From: Gamarada debralockiae
Taxonomy: Eukaryota > Ascomycota > Leotiomycetes > Helotiales > Hyphodiscaceae
DNA: 64,000 nt
Direction: 5' to 3'
NCBI GenBank assembly: GCA_002803225.1
Contig: NXFV01000050.1
Span: 1 to 64,000, forward strand
Shown here: positions 1 to 11,720 of the stretch, piece by piece
Numbering within the stretch: the first letter of the stretch is position 1
How the letters are laid out: every line of letters starts with the position of its first letter
Notes under the pieces: generated by a model
Told to the model about the DNA's origin: nothing
Seen by the model: only the letters and a program-made list of their open reading frames with translations
The model's database searches: none
Position numbers and translations under genes: made by a program

Positions 1-521
1 GGTCTGGGGGAGCCTCCTTTCAATTTAGGGACCTCAAAATTGGAAAGACTTCTGCGTAGATTATTGGGTTGGAGGGCATATGGACAGCTTCAACAGCATG
101 CATCCTCGATCGCCGATGTGTGCAGCCAGCATAGTGGGAAGAACGAGCCTCCAGAGTATTCAAACAGTTCTTCAGCCGAAAGCAGTTTGAAAAACAGCCA
201 CGAAATTCCACTTCGTATTTGTATTCGTCCATAACAACAAGCTGCATACGATATTGCATGATCCTAAGTTTCCAGCGTGTCGGCGTCCAATAACAACGCT
301 GATGCTTTACTCCCACCATGCAGCCTATTCTCCCTTTGGATTAATTGATGTAGCGACAGTTCTACTCCATGAACTGGAAATCGAGCTGAAAAAATGGTGC
401 AACCATGAAAGCGTCCGCGCTCTTCCTTCTTTTGCGTCCGACCTTCTCCAGGCTAGTCTTGTCAAATTTTAGCTTCAGCAATACTCAAAATCGTCATATC
501 TAATGATCTCGGCTGGCTGCA
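1..521. other. Upstream region of the ankyrin-CorA gene
   Basis: Only short open frames are present, with no recognisable protein similarity on either strand. The stretch just before the ATG at 522 is the likely promoter and 5' leader of the next gene. I see no RNA gene or repeat here. Confidence 0.4.
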
Positions 522-3500
522 ATGGCTTCTTCCCAGTCATTCCTCCGCGAGTCGACCGATATCGAGGCTCAACCTCAGAATTCTCCCAAGAATGTGCGAT
601 GGGGTCGAACCCACCCTCCCGTAGGCCACTCCCCTAAGATTTTCTCGCATTCAATCATTGACCAGATGACAGCAACTCTCTCAAAATTACGGCAATCTAC
701 TTCTAATTCAACCACTGTAGTTCCATCGCTGTCATCGTGGCCTGGGACCGATCTATCCGTCCTTGATTCAATCTCAATTTTGCGGGATCTAGTGCAATCA
801 GATCGCAAGGATGGAGTGGACAAGATCATAGCGTTCCTCAGAAATAAGGATATAGGAGACTCCACCTGGCCAACCATTCAAGATGTTTCGGGAAATGGTC
901 TTCTGCAGATCTCGGCTCTGAAAGGAAGCGTCGACATGACAAACCTGCTTCTGAGAAATGGCTTCGACATCAATGGTGTGGACAGTAACCACGGCACAGC
1001 CCTGCAAGCAGCCATATACATTGGCAGTAACGACGTTATAGATCTGTTGCTCAAAGACCCAAAGGTGGACATCAACACCCAGGGTGGCTACTATGGATAC
1101 GCGTTGCAAGTTGCAGCATATAAGACATCTCACGATCTACTCGAAAGATTGATAAGACATGGTGCGAATAAGAGTCTTTGTGGGGGAAAGTATGGGTCTG
1201 TGTTACAAGCTGCTGCACGAACCGGTTTGCCGGAGATGGTTAACGTCATACTAGACAACGCCACGGGGAAGGTAGACGTCAATTTCGAAGGTGGAGTTTA
1301 TGGAACAGCCCTCCAAGCTGCTGCCAAAGAGCCATATACTGGGGCAACGAAGTTTCTTCGGCACCTCTCACGAGGCCGTGTCTTACGACAGGCAACCAAA
1401 ATTCCTAGGACAATGCGCATAGCTACTCCGGACCAATATCTATTCGTCGCTCGAACACTCATCGAACATGGAGCGAAAGTGAACACAAGTGGTCCAACTC
1501 TGGAAAGTCCAGTCAACGCAGCAGCATCATCAGGGAGCTACCCTATGTTGAAGTTGCTCGTGGAGAACGATCAGTCCCGGCGTGAGGGACACTACAATCA
1601 TGCGTTGATTAGTGCCATTACACAGAAGTTTGAACCACAATCTCGTCTACCCATGGTTGAATTGTTGATCAAGAGTGGTGCCAATGCAAACTTCAGTAAA
1701 GGCAGTGGTCTTTACAACCGACCACTTACTGCTGCTGCGGCAGTCAACTCGATGCCCGTGTTGAAGTACCTCTTATCCCTGAAAGGCGATAACAAAGCAC
1801 AAATCGATTCAGAAGATGGAATTTATGGGACTCCTTTACGGGCAGCCCTTTCTGCGGAAGGCACAGAGACCGCAGAATTTCTGATAAAGAACGGCGCTGA
1901 TGTGAAGATGGGGGACGAATCATTTGGCAACGTTCTTCACATAGCAGCCTTCTCGGAGAGGATGGAGGGTGCTATGAAGCTTCTCTTAAAAGGCGGTATT
2001 GACGTTAATACAAGAGATGATTGTGGACAGACGGCACTACACGTCGCTACTTACCAAGGATTCAGTTCAATGGTGTCTATTCTCCTAGATCATGGTGCGA
2101 AAACGGATCTAGAAGATGTTTGGGGACAGAATCCCCTCGACATTGTCCAAAGTGTGATGGAGCGAGGTAGCCATCCAGGTCCGCGGCTGAAAGACCTGCA
2201 CAATATCAAGTTGCAGCTTATCGATGCATCTCTTCGAAACGACAGGCGATTCTCAAGCTCTCGTTTCCCTGGGCCAGTAATCTTCAAAATAGTACACGCC
2301 AAACAGCCGGAGGAAGGAATAGCAAAGTCAGTTTTTGTATCTCCAATTTGGAATCCTGGACTGGGTTTCAGTGCCTCTGTTGTCGATTTCCTGGAGAAAG
2401 ATTCCCACGAGTATATCCATTCCCGAACTCTATCGATTGACGACCTACTCTATCGGAAAGACGCTATCAAGGATACGATGAAAACTAGTGGAGATATCGA
2501 AGATCTTAAGACTAACCTTAGGTGGATTCATCTTCCGGTAAATAATGTGAGTAGAAGACTACTCAAGACTTACTCTTGGGCCTCCTGCTAACTGCTTCAG
2601 ATGACATGGGCAGATGTACGTTATTTCTTCTTCTGCGAAGTTAAAGCTCACATTTGCTAGATGCTGTTGAAGATCCTCTGGACTCAAAGAACACATTCTA
2701 ACGCTATATGTAAAAGCTTCTGGGGAACCGATCCTTACTACGTATCTCCAGATCTAGCACCTCATGCACGGTTCGTCACCCCTCAATGCGAGAGGCTTCT
2801 TCTAGGTAAGTTTGTTAATGGACCTTTGCAACAATATCTAATTACATATCAGAGAATGTAGTCGAGAATGATGATAAAGTCAAAACTAACAATACCCTCT
2901 TCCTCGCGGTATGTATGGTACCTTAGCAAATGGACGGGACTAATGTACAATAGATGCCGTACATTCACTGGGAAGCATATCGAGCACAACAGGCAGTTTC
3001 CGAGATACTGGATGATATCAAGGAGAAATCTTTAAAATCAACAATAATTCGAAGCGCTAAAACATGGAGAACGAGTCCGGGTGTAGGACTCAGACCTGGG
3101 AACCGAAAGTCTTTCCCTTTGAGCAAAACTGTAATCGATAGTTCAACAGAAGACACGAATGAGGATCTACCAGACAACGACGATGAACTTCTTCGCAAGT
3201 ATCTCTTCAAACGTCGGCCAATACATCTACGGCGGACCCTTGATCAATACTACTATTGTTATCTAGCAGATACAAGGACGCGAGATGGTGACCAGGTCGT
3301 TATGAGAGCTCGCAACCAGGACATACAACACACTCTTGCAGCTGCGAGATCGGTTCCAAATTTCCTAGAGAGGCACCAAGATGTTACGAACTTAGAGGAT
3401 GAGTGTATCAATAAAAAGGACATCTCTGCTACTGAATGTGCCCCAAATGAAGGTTCCCTCACGACTGATCCAGAGATAGAAGTTACTAAGGATCCGGATA

Positions 3501-4936
3501 GTCCAGTTGTGATGATCGACCAATTGTGGCTTTGGGTACTTGATGAGAGTGAGTGCATTTCCCCATGGCATTTAGGCACATACTTATGCGTTTTCTAGGT
3601 ACAATCGTAACCTGCTTCCCACGTCGAAGAGCTGACAAAGATGACGGAGATCTTGACACTGAAGACAAGACGGACCTATTAAAAACCCTGCTTAAATACC
3701 TTCGTTCAGGCAGAAGACAGCCAATTAGGAACTCTTATGACCTCTTGGAATTGATCATATCACAAAGTGTTGGCATTCTACACCGTGCGGATGTGATCCC
3801 GGACCTAGATTTTCTCAAGATTTTCGGTAGTCGGGCGAACTGGGCGGTAAGTTTCTGTTCCTGTCACGTTTCTATGCACTTACATAATTTGCAGGTGGAC
3901 ACTGTGATGGAACGCCTTACGCAGTTCGTCAAGGATTTTAAAGAATTCAAGATATGGTTGAACACACCACATCGAGATTCTGACGACTATATTCAAAAAT
4001 TCGAGGCTATTTTTAACGTGACAGAGGAGGCTCTCCTGCTGCGAGAAATTCAAGATATCAAAGATGAGCTTCACATGCTTGAAGCCGTCTTCGGCGACCA
4101 AGAGACTGTCCTGAAATCAGCTCGCGAAGCTATTAGTGACGACCGCCCCGAGTCGGACTTACAATCAAAACTCACTTTAGAGCAGCAGAGCCAGAAGCAT
4201 GGTCAACACATCACAAGAATGCATGTTCAGGCATCACAAGCTTATGATAATGTACTCTTTGTCTTGGGAATACAAGGGAATACTTCTGCTAATACTTCAC
4301 ACAGCTCAAAGATCTCCTAGACCTCAAACAACAACAAGCGAATGTACTAGAAGCAGGCGTCAGTCGAAATCAGGCCATTGCGTCTAAACAGCAGGGGAAA
4401 ACAATCATGGTCTTCACAATAGTCACGATTGTATTTGTAAGTCCTTTTCCCTCAGCCAGGCCCGAAACGAATTACGATTGACGAATGAAGCTTCCCTTAA
4501 CATTCATGACAACGGTCTTCACCCTCCCTATCATCCAACTTCCTAGAAAGGATCCTGCCAGTGGAGAACCCAACTCCACAGGCCTTCTCGAGGCCAACTA
4601 CGTCTTTGGCGTAATTGGTGAGTATATCATAATCGAATTCAATCCCCTTCTACCCTCTGGTTTATCTCTACCTGCTAATAACTCGCAATTCTAGTTGGAG
4701 TAACAATATTCCTAGCGATCCCTCTAATAATCGCCGCCTTCAAGGTCAAGAAATTAGAGCGTGTGTGGAAGTATATCAAAGAGCAGCGAAACAGCAACTT
4801 CCCACTTCACTATCGCTTTGGTGAAAAGCCTACTGATCCGAAATGGGACCCGAAGTGGGAAATATGGCGAGTGTTTTGGGGACCACGATATCCAGGAATG
4901 AGAAAACAAAAGGATCTGGTGAATAGTCTCGACTGA
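522..4936 (+). CDS. Ankyrin-repeat protein with CorA-like membrane C-terminus
   Basis: Ten exons join into one frame of about 1313 residues: 522-2546, 2601-2615, 2661-2805, 2853-2908, 2954-3548, 3599-3846, 3895-4251, 4305-4436, 4491-4617 and 4695-4936. Residues about 120-540 are degenerate ankyrin repeats (TALQAA, TALHVATYQG, LLLKGGIDVNT types). A conserved middle follows: IHLPVNN, MPYIHWE near the start of exon 5, then DQLWLWVLDE and TCFP near residues 935-950. The end has a coiled coil (LLDLKQQQANV), then two membrane segments around 1180-1205 and 1233-1255. From family knowledge this is the fungal ankyrin/CorA-like Mg2+ transporter-type architecture. The GMN loop of true CorA channels is not seen, so transport is unproven and a membrane-anchored signalling or allorecognition role is equally possible. 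A 15-nt microexon encodes MTWAD. The ATG at 522 opens the long first exon. Confidence 0.88.
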
Positions 4937-5576
4937 AAAGGGTCTTGACTTTGTTTTTGTCCGTTCAAAGAGCAATATATAGGGAGTGATATGTCTACGG
5001 AACCAAGGAAGGGCGAGTAATAAAGGAGGCAGAGGATACCGAATTGGAGCAGCACACTTTTAATTATTCCTTGATTTTTCTTTCTACATCGTTTTCTGGT
5101 CCGCACTCTAAGCCAGGAAAAGGGTTTCAACAAGGTCGTTCGATCCCTTTGGAAAACTTACGAGGTATGGTTTCTTTAGTACTCAATAATACCATAGCTA
5201 CAGTATATGGTCATAACGCCCTTTTTGGCTGCGATAATCTTAACACAAGATTGTCACAGATTATTGATTATATAATTCTTATACAAGAGTACTAAAACAC
5301 ATAAAAACACACAGTTTAATAAATCACGTTTTCTTTATTTGCGACAGCCTCTGATTTTATACTTATTACACAACACTACTACTATAGCTCTGAAAAAGGC
5401 TTGAAAATCGGCTTCAAATGCCTCTATTGAGACCTAGGGTTAGGAGTTTAATTACAATCAGGTGCTTTCTAAAGACATCCTAGAGAGTCTATCTATATTA
5501 CTAATAAATAGGCTTTAATATTAAAAGTTACCTTAGTAGTATTCTAAAGTATTACTTTCTATATACTAGTGACATG
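4937..5576. other. AT-rich intergenic region without a gene
   Basis: This is the 3' flank of the ankyrin gene, passing into AT-rich DNA with many stops in all frames. Nothing recognisable was found. It is probably RIP-affected repeat DNA, given that an LTR begins at its right edge. Confidence 0.4.
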
Positions 5577-5780
5577 TGTGACGGCAGTCGTCGTCATATG
5601 TGGCTTACTATGCGACAGCTTGGCGGTTTCGCCCGTTTCGCCTAAGGTTAGACTAGGGGTACAAGAGCTCGGCCATTCTATTCCTTTAGCACTCTCCTTT
5701 CTTCCTTAGTTTAGTATTTTGACAGACAATAAGACTTAGATCTTTGCGCTTCAGACCATTGCTTTGCTCCTGCCGTCACA
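5577..5780 (+). repeat. LTR of a Gypsy-type retrotransposon
   Basis: A 204-bp segment starts TGTGACGGCAG and ends CTGCCGTCACA, an exact 11-bp inverted repeat with TG...CA ends. A pyrimidine-rich stretch with a short CTTAGTTTAGTATTT motif precedes the right end. It is followed by a decayed gag-like frame, so it reads as the 5' LTR. The matching 3' LTR is not in this neighbourhood. A related LTR end lies at 40431-40525. Confidence 0.7.
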
Positions 5781-5879
5781 ACATGACTGCCATAGGACAA
5801 AACCATAGTTAAAGATACTACTAAGGCACTGAGCTAGGAGTGCCAGTAGTAGGAAGAACAGTTAGACTAGACACCTAAG

Positions 5880-6340
5880 TCATCTATAGGTGTCGCTGGC
5901 GAACCACAGGGAAAGGTCCAGCAGGAGATGCTATACTAGCAAGCAGATGAGGAAGGAACAGACCCCTCTTGGGAAGAGTTCCAAGATATGCCAGAGGACC
6001 CGCAGACGCTATACTAGGAAGTGCTTGAGGTAGCACAAGACCTCTATGAGCTGAGTATTTAATATTAAGACCTACGGACATAATACAAGAAGAGTAAGGC
6101 CGAAGTCCAGTGCTAAGAAGCAATAATCAAAGGTCTACTAGCTCGTTAGTAGTAGCGCCAGGATATATTAAGCAAGGCCAGCCACTTAAAGAGATCAGCT
6201 AAGATACTAGACCTACTTAAGTTCTTGGGGAAGCCTATTAATAAAGATAATATAGTTTTAAAGGACTAGTTAGTATAAGTAAAGAATAAGCTATAGGGCA
6301 ACTACAACCATTATCCTACAGAGGACGTGCGAAACAATAC
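5880..6340 (+). pseudogene. RIP-degraded gag relic of the LTR element
   Basis: Read on the plus strand with TAG stops ignored, the region gives an acidic coiled-coil-like stretch. It then has a segment of the type KILDLLKFLGKPINKDN followed by W-to-stop and NHYPTEDV. From family knowledge this resembles the N-terminal part of fungal Ty3/Gypsy gag proteins, where the same KLPDP...F.NW...HFPTE pattern recurs. Most stops are TAG where CAG would be expected, a RIP-like signature. No protease, reverse transcriptase or integrase follows, so the element is truncated. Confidence 0.5.
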
Positions 6341-6393
6341 ACAATCTCTTGGGAGTATTTCCAGAGGGTGGTCAAAAACATCATCAGTAAGTT

Positions 6394-6897
6394 CTACAAG
6401 CTATGAAGCGCACTCTTGAAGTGCATAAAAGCATCATTCCTATGTCAACTCTGCCTCAGACGTTCTGAGATGCGGTAACCATTACAAGAGCTTTGAATAT
6501 TCGCTATCCGTGGATCAACTCTTTGTGGGTTATTCAAGATTCTTCAGAAGCCTGGAGTCATGACGCTGCAAAAATGGCTGAAATCTGTCAAAACTGTCTT
6601 GTTCGTGAAGATTCGGACAACGTACAGTCATATGGAAATATTTCACAATAGGCCGCAAAGTCTTTGGTTTGGTTTGCCTTATCAGATCATAGTTATGCCG
6701 ACGAGCGCGACTGTTTCACCAAGAAATATAGGACGACAGGGGTGTGCTGGGACCGGGGCTTCGCGGATCGCTTTAAAGACGTTACAGGAGACGGTGTTGG
6801 GCCACAGATCATTAGTTACTCTAAGCGGCAAATCATTGGGACTGTCAAGCTGAGACAAGATTGGAGAGAGGAAACGAGCTTACGACCGAGGCGGTGA
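6394..6897 (+). pseudogene. HET-domain protein pseudogene (fragment)
   Basis: The frame carries the core of a heterokaryon-incompatibility domain: MSTLPQTF, stop, DAVTITRALNIRYPWINSLW, then a segment resembling IIQDSxEDW (here VIQDSSEAW) and AAKMAEICQNC. At least two in-frame stops interrupt it: a TGA where CGA (Arg) is usual, and a TAG further on. The N-terminal SYCWG part and the long C-terminal half are missing. In full-length proteins the domain acts in nonself recognition and cell death. This copy cannot encode it. Confidence 0.7.
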
Positions 6898-6905
6898 AAA
6901 AGGGA

Positions 6906-6927
6906 GATTGATTGATTGATTGATTGA
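6906..6927. repeat. Short (TTGA)n microsatellite
   Basis: About five tandem copies of a tetranucleotide GATT/ATTG unit lie just after the HET relic. It is a simple-sequence repeat with no evident role. Confidence 0.6.
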
Positions 6928-7099
6928 TCCTTTTAACGTCCTGGGTAGGGTTGCTACTTATACAGAATTTAGAAATACGATTATATAATGTAAAATAAAG
7001 AAGGATTTTATGTTACATACATAGCACATTACTAATACAGACTAACGCTATGAGATATACGTATATTGTACTCGAAACAAAGCAAGATGGGAGGAACAG

Positions 7100-7724
7100 A
7101 TGCGAAAGCAGTTGCTGCTAATTCATGCGGTTGCTCATATGTTTTTACTAGCCCATTATTCTCTTACGCTTTTGCCTGCATTAAAAGAGAGTGTTGAGAA
7201 CTGGTTACAAGATTATAGTGGTGCGGAGCTGTTGGAGCAATATTACGAATATCTCGATAAAACCGGCCCATTTCACAAAAGGGAAAAATGTTGGAAGTTG
7301 GGTGAAACGCATGTTGTCTTTTGGAGATCAATAGTAAACCTTAACCCTAACCTCTATCAGACAACACGAGCTCTACACCTCTCTGAATTAGCTCTTCGAC
7401 TCCTTAGTACCACAGCCAATAAGCGTCCCTTCTAAACGTTCCTTCTTAGTTATCAATTTCCTTCACAACAAAGCTCAAAACCGAATAGCTATCGAAACAC
7501 TCGATAAGATCGCTTTTATCTACATCAACTGTAGAGTACTCAGGCCTACTGGAAGAGAGGGAGACAAACTGACAAAAGAGGAGCTCATTTGCGTAGAAGA
7601 TGAGATGCTGGCTAATCAAAGGCTTGCCGAGACAGCGTTAATACAGGAAAGCGTTCCTTTGATAAGACTAGCCTTGGTTCAGGGGGTAGAGAAGTCAATT
7701 TCAGGAGTTTGGGAATCTAGTTAA
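7100..7724 (+). pseudogene. hAT-family transposase relic (C-terminal part)
   Basis: The first frame ends in a stretch NLYQTTRALHLSELALRLLS, and after a one-base frameshift near 7410-7420 it continues SVPSKRSFLVINFLHNKAQN and then DKIAFIYINCRVLR to a stop at 7722-7724. From family knowledge this is the C-terminal dimerisation region of fungal hAT transposases (A..LLS.PA.S...ER.FS, followed by L....L.FI..N.R). The RNase-H-like catalytic core and DNA-binding zinc finger are not visible, so this is a broken remnant. I found no terminal inverted repeats bounding it. Confidence 0.7.
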
Positions 7725-8675
7725 TTTTTATGTATGTTTACGCATAGGTTTATGCCTTATTTATACACGTATAATATATACCAAGGGGTATTTGGGGTCT
7801 AGCCTCAACGTAACCAAGATAGCCCTTCCACTCTCCCTCGCGTGCTCTGTCTCCGACATCCCAAATATCCATTCTTCCCGTAGCCGTTCGTACTGCCATG
7901 GCCCAGGTACGTTCTCGGACCCGCCTCTGCGGTGCGGTTCCTCCAAAAAAAAGGTCCCCCCAGATCTCCCTTTGCCCCTTCTTATGACATTACCCCCTAG
8001 CTACCCAGTAGAACCCGCGTTTATAATGTGTTCAGTATCGTTTTCGAGGCCTCCAGAGACATAGTGACACCCTACTGAGTACCTAATACCCAGGTGCTTT
8101 CGTGCCCCCTTGTATGAAACCTGTAACGCTACCCCAGAGGGGTCTTCCCAATCGTCGTGCTAGGCAAACGGTTCTATAAGATCTCAATCAAGGGCCTGCT
8201 CCCTACACGGGTAGTCGTTTCGATGTTCGAGTAGTCTTATCGCTCTTGTCGTTGTGGTAGCTTGGCCCTCTGTTCTGTGGTTTTCGTCGTTGTCGGAGCC
8301 TCTTCCTCCGCACCCACCGCGATAATGACAGCGACAACACCTACAGCTCTACCCGGGTTCTCTTGGCTCCCGAGACAATTTAAGCAGTGAATCCTGTCTC
8401 GTACTAACATAGGTCGCTCCGTGAAGGCAGAAACTCATTGACCGACCGACGAAACTGGGAGAGCTGAAGCGGTGGAAAAGATGTGTCAAATTAGGAAGTT
8501 TTTTGGCGGCTGAATGCATATGATATTGGTAACTATCGATATATCTAAGGAGAGAAGAGAATCAGAGAAATGACGCGATAAATGATATCTGCGGGGTTCC
8601 TGCACTAAACCCGATGCGGCTGTAAGAGCCAGTTCTCCTGTAACAACAGTACTCTTGATTCAAGCGTCTCAGGCC
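7725..8675. other. Intergenic stretch with a GC-richer island, unexplained
   Basis: Between the hAT relic and the oxidoreductase gene, about 7790-8460 is clearly richer in G and C than its surroundings. It contains short open frames on both strands but no frame with recognisable protein features. I compared it mentally with large-subunit rRNA and found no convincing match. It may be another decayed gene or repeat. Confidence 0.3.
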
Positions 8676-9627
8676 TCATGGGCTTTTTTGCTGGTCAGCC
8701 AACGCCCTTTGCCCAATCCTGATCAGATCCTCATTGAGCAGCGTGTCCTTCTCGAATCCCTTGACCGCTTGGTCCAGTAGCGTCGCCGCTATCTCGCTCA
8801 CGTCAACATTGGGAAGACCAATAATGCTGCGGCCAACCGTCTGCACGACCTTCATAACCAGCCCAGTCCGGCCGGGTGCGTCGATCAGCCCGGGCTTCGC
8901 CACACACGCGTCCACGGCACCTCTAGACTCTTTGGCATAGTCGAGGACGCGAGACTCGACTTCTCCCTGCGGGCATGTACTCAGCACTGCTATCGAGGAG
9001 AGAATTGAAGCGGGAGGACAGAGGAAGGACAGCTTACCCGCATCAAGGAGTAGTCGCCTAGCACCCAAGGCTTCTTGCTCGGGTCCCGCTCGGCTTTGGC
9101 GCCGCTGGTGTAGATAAAACGGAAGGGCTTGCCCGCTGAGTCGCGCGGCAGCTGCGAGATAGTTTCGAGGCCAGTCACCGTGTAGTCGAGGCAAATCTTC
9201 CGCACCTCGTCCCACGGTACCTCCCTCAGTCGAGACGGCGTCACGGCGATGAGCCTGTGATACGTCAGTCAACAAACTAAAAGTAGGAATTGATTGATTT
9301 GAGCGTGACTGTCTATAATTCTATGATTCATTTGGGGTAGGAGCAATGGGGAACGGGGGATTGGGAGATGCAGGGGAGAAGGCTTGTATACCAGATACAG
9401 GCATCGGCCCCAGCAAGCTCCTGTTTCATGCTCTCTGGATAGTTCTCAAAATCCTGGCAAACGACGGACTTAAGCTTCGCTACATTGGCGCCGGACCCCA
9501 CATTCTGTGGCACGGCGGTCACGCGGCGCGCGAGGGCCGCGATGGACGTGACGGCGGGATCAGAGAGGGCTTGTCGGATGACCTCAGTAGCTACAAAGCC
9601 GGTCGAGCCAGCGACGATAAGCTTCAT
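8676..9627 (-). CDS. NmrA/HTATIP2-like NAD(P)-binding protein
   Basis: Three exons on the minus strand, 9627-9392, 9254-9038 and 8966-8676, join in frame to about 247 residues. The N-terminus has a Rossmann nucleotide-binding loop (IVAGSTGFVATEVIRQAL, residues 3-20). The middle has FIYTSGAKAERDPS and a Y/K-containing DYSLMR region, and the C-terminus has AVDACVAKPGLIDAPG. Length and motifs match fungal atypical SDR proteins of the NmrA/HTATIP2-like group, which bind NAD(P)H and act as oxidoreductases or redox sensors. The substrate is unknown. The donor and acceptor sites are standard (GTATAC, GTAAGC; CAG acceptors). The gene is flanked by non-coding DNA, with no operon-like partner. Confidence 0.85.
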
Positions 9628-10708
9628 GGTGTCTGTTGCTCAAAGAAGGTGGTAGGTGGTAAGAAGGTTCAAGGGACATAACTGCATGTCAGACTGCTGC
9701 CTAATTGCCTTAGGCAGTTCCAATTACTGGACATCGTTGGCGTGAGCCGTCGAGTCCAAATTGTCATATCGCGACATCAAAAAATTTCGAAAAATTCCAA
9801 AAAAAAAAATTGGGATGTCGGAATCTAAATATTTCAGAAACAAATCTGAAAAATTCGAAATCTCGGCGCACTAATTCGCTTCTTTCCCCTAAAGTCGGCG
9901 AAAGCGAGATGTCTTGCGAAAGCGAGTTTGTCCTGTTCATCTGACTACGAGGCTCGTTCCGAAGAGGACGGGAAAGGGAGGACCTTAATTGAGATCAGGT
10001 TTGGAGCACCGCATTCGAAACCGATCTGATGCATCTGAGAGATTGCAAGACACGATCTCATGATGAATCAGAAAAGGCGAATAAGGAAAAGCAACCCCAG
10101 GGCCTTTTTAGTATGCGGAGGTCAAGGGGCTGAATACTTTCCGAACGAAGAAGGATTGCCCTCCTTAAAACGAATCTCAAGACTAATCGGAGCCCAAGAC
10201 ACCCTATTTTTCAGATACAAATCCGTTTTCTGAGTTAGGCCTCTGAAAAGGCCACCCAAAGCTCGAAATTGGCCGCTGATCGATATGGCTTCGGGGGTTT
10301 TTACCGGATTCAGTTACGTTTCTAAGAAAGGGTCAAGATTAAAAGTTATACGGCTTTTCTTCAGCAGCAAATCTTCTCTGAATTGCGCTTTTCTATAAAG
10401 ATTAATGTCTACATACTTCCTTAGTCCATTACAAGGGTCATCGTCTTGTGTAGGATTCCTACGAAAGATAGGGGTATATGACACCCTCCCAGGGGCACGC
10501 TCGCTAAAATCTAGCGCACACCCTCAACGTTTAAGCGCAACAAGCTGAAGATGCTTCCAATAGATCGCAGCGAATGAAATAGATGTACCCGATAATTGTA
10601 TAGTTGCACGTGTTGTTTCACTTTAGCTCCACGTCACTCGTCCTCATTAAGCCAAACTATCCTCAGCGCAACGCAGTCCCTCCAAACACTCAACGAGCAT
10701 ATAGGAGA
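9628..10708. other. Intergenic region, AT-rich with an A-tract
   Basis: This contains a homopolymer run of A and several short TTTCAGA/GAAATTC-like repeated words near 9780-9880, otherwise nothing recognisable. It includes the promoter of the minus-strand oxidoreductase (immediately right of 9627). Confidence 0.35.
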
Positions 10709-11093
10709 ATGGATCCCCAAATGGAGACCTACTTCCTTCGCATCTGGTATACACTCATGCAAATCCTCTACAGCATCACTTCACTAACCTATCTCGTGTT
10801 CTCCTCCAAGCCCTCTAACCCACCCCAGGTCGAGGATACCGCATCATAGTCCCTTTCCTCACCAGCTTTGCGGTATTGTGCCTCGTGACGGAGGCATACG
10901 ATCTCGCTCGTCCCGTTTATGTGTGTTTCTACCCGGTGAGAGGAGAACATCGTTTTTGAAGGAGATGAGGTTGAATATTCAATGAATGTTGAATCTTCTT
11001 GGCAACATTTCTTGCTGCTGCGGCTGGCGTGGATCATTTCGTCGAGAACTTGCTTCTGGGCGAGGGAGGGAGAATCAAGCAATTGTAGTTGGG
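10709..11093 (+). pseudogene. Possible decayed small membrane-protein gene
   Basis: From the ATG at 10709 a frame encodes MDPQMETYFLRIWYTLMQIL plus further hydrophobic residues. A one-base shift then gives IIVPFLTSFAVLCLV, and another switch gives FLATFLAAAAGVDHFVENLL. Three hydrophobic segments appear in series, but only if two frame changes are accepted, and no clean introns explain them. I do not recognise the family. The 193-residue open frame on the opposite strand (11370-10789) has no domain-like features and is probably its shadow. Either this is a dead membrane-protein gene or chance hydrophobicity. Confidence 0.25.
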
Positions 11094-11720
11094 AGCGAGG
11101 ACCGTGGGGATAAAAAGAAAAGTGGTTTGGAGTTTGGCATTGGGGGAATGGAAGTAGAGCAGGGGACAGGAAGTGGACCATTGGTGAGATTTGTGAAAGG
11201 AGATCTTGCCGGAGTGGTGTTGATGATGAGTGGGTGTGCGGTTGGGACGTGTGGGCTATGTTGGGGAAGAGCGGAGAAGGTAAATTTGGGTTTTCGAGGG
11301 GTTGGCTTTGTTCGGAAATGAACTGCGAACAGAAATGTGTCGCATTCTTCGCAAGAGGATACTTGTTCATTGAACTTGATGGTTGTATGGTCTACATTAT
11401 ATGAATTTCAAATTATACACAAGGTCTATCTAATTCCGCAGTCATTGCTATAAAATATTCTAGAACACCAAACGCCCAGCTCCAGACCATGCAAGCGCTC
11501 AAACAAAAACTTTCCTTCCTACGACTGAGATAGGTCACCCTGCACAACGTTCACGGTTACATTATTCGGTGCGGTGAAGCGGTGTTCCTGTACGGCTCAT
11601 AGCCCGTGTTGCGAGGTCATAATTGTAGAATGTGAAAGCAGCTTGACATTTAGAGAGTAGTGATCCAAGGGCTCTATATACAGCGTAGTGACTCATACCC
11701 TAGGCAACAGGGCCAAGGGG

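Noticed and set aside
7785..8480. Ribosomal RNA fragment
   Set aside because: The GC-richer block with several short C/G words suggested rDNA, but comparison with remembered conserved large-subunit segments gave no match.
10789..11370. 193-residue open frame on the minus strand
   Set aside because: Composition is biased (Ser/Pro/His), with no domain or membrane pattern. The opposite strand has stacked hydrophobic segments, so this looks like a shadow.
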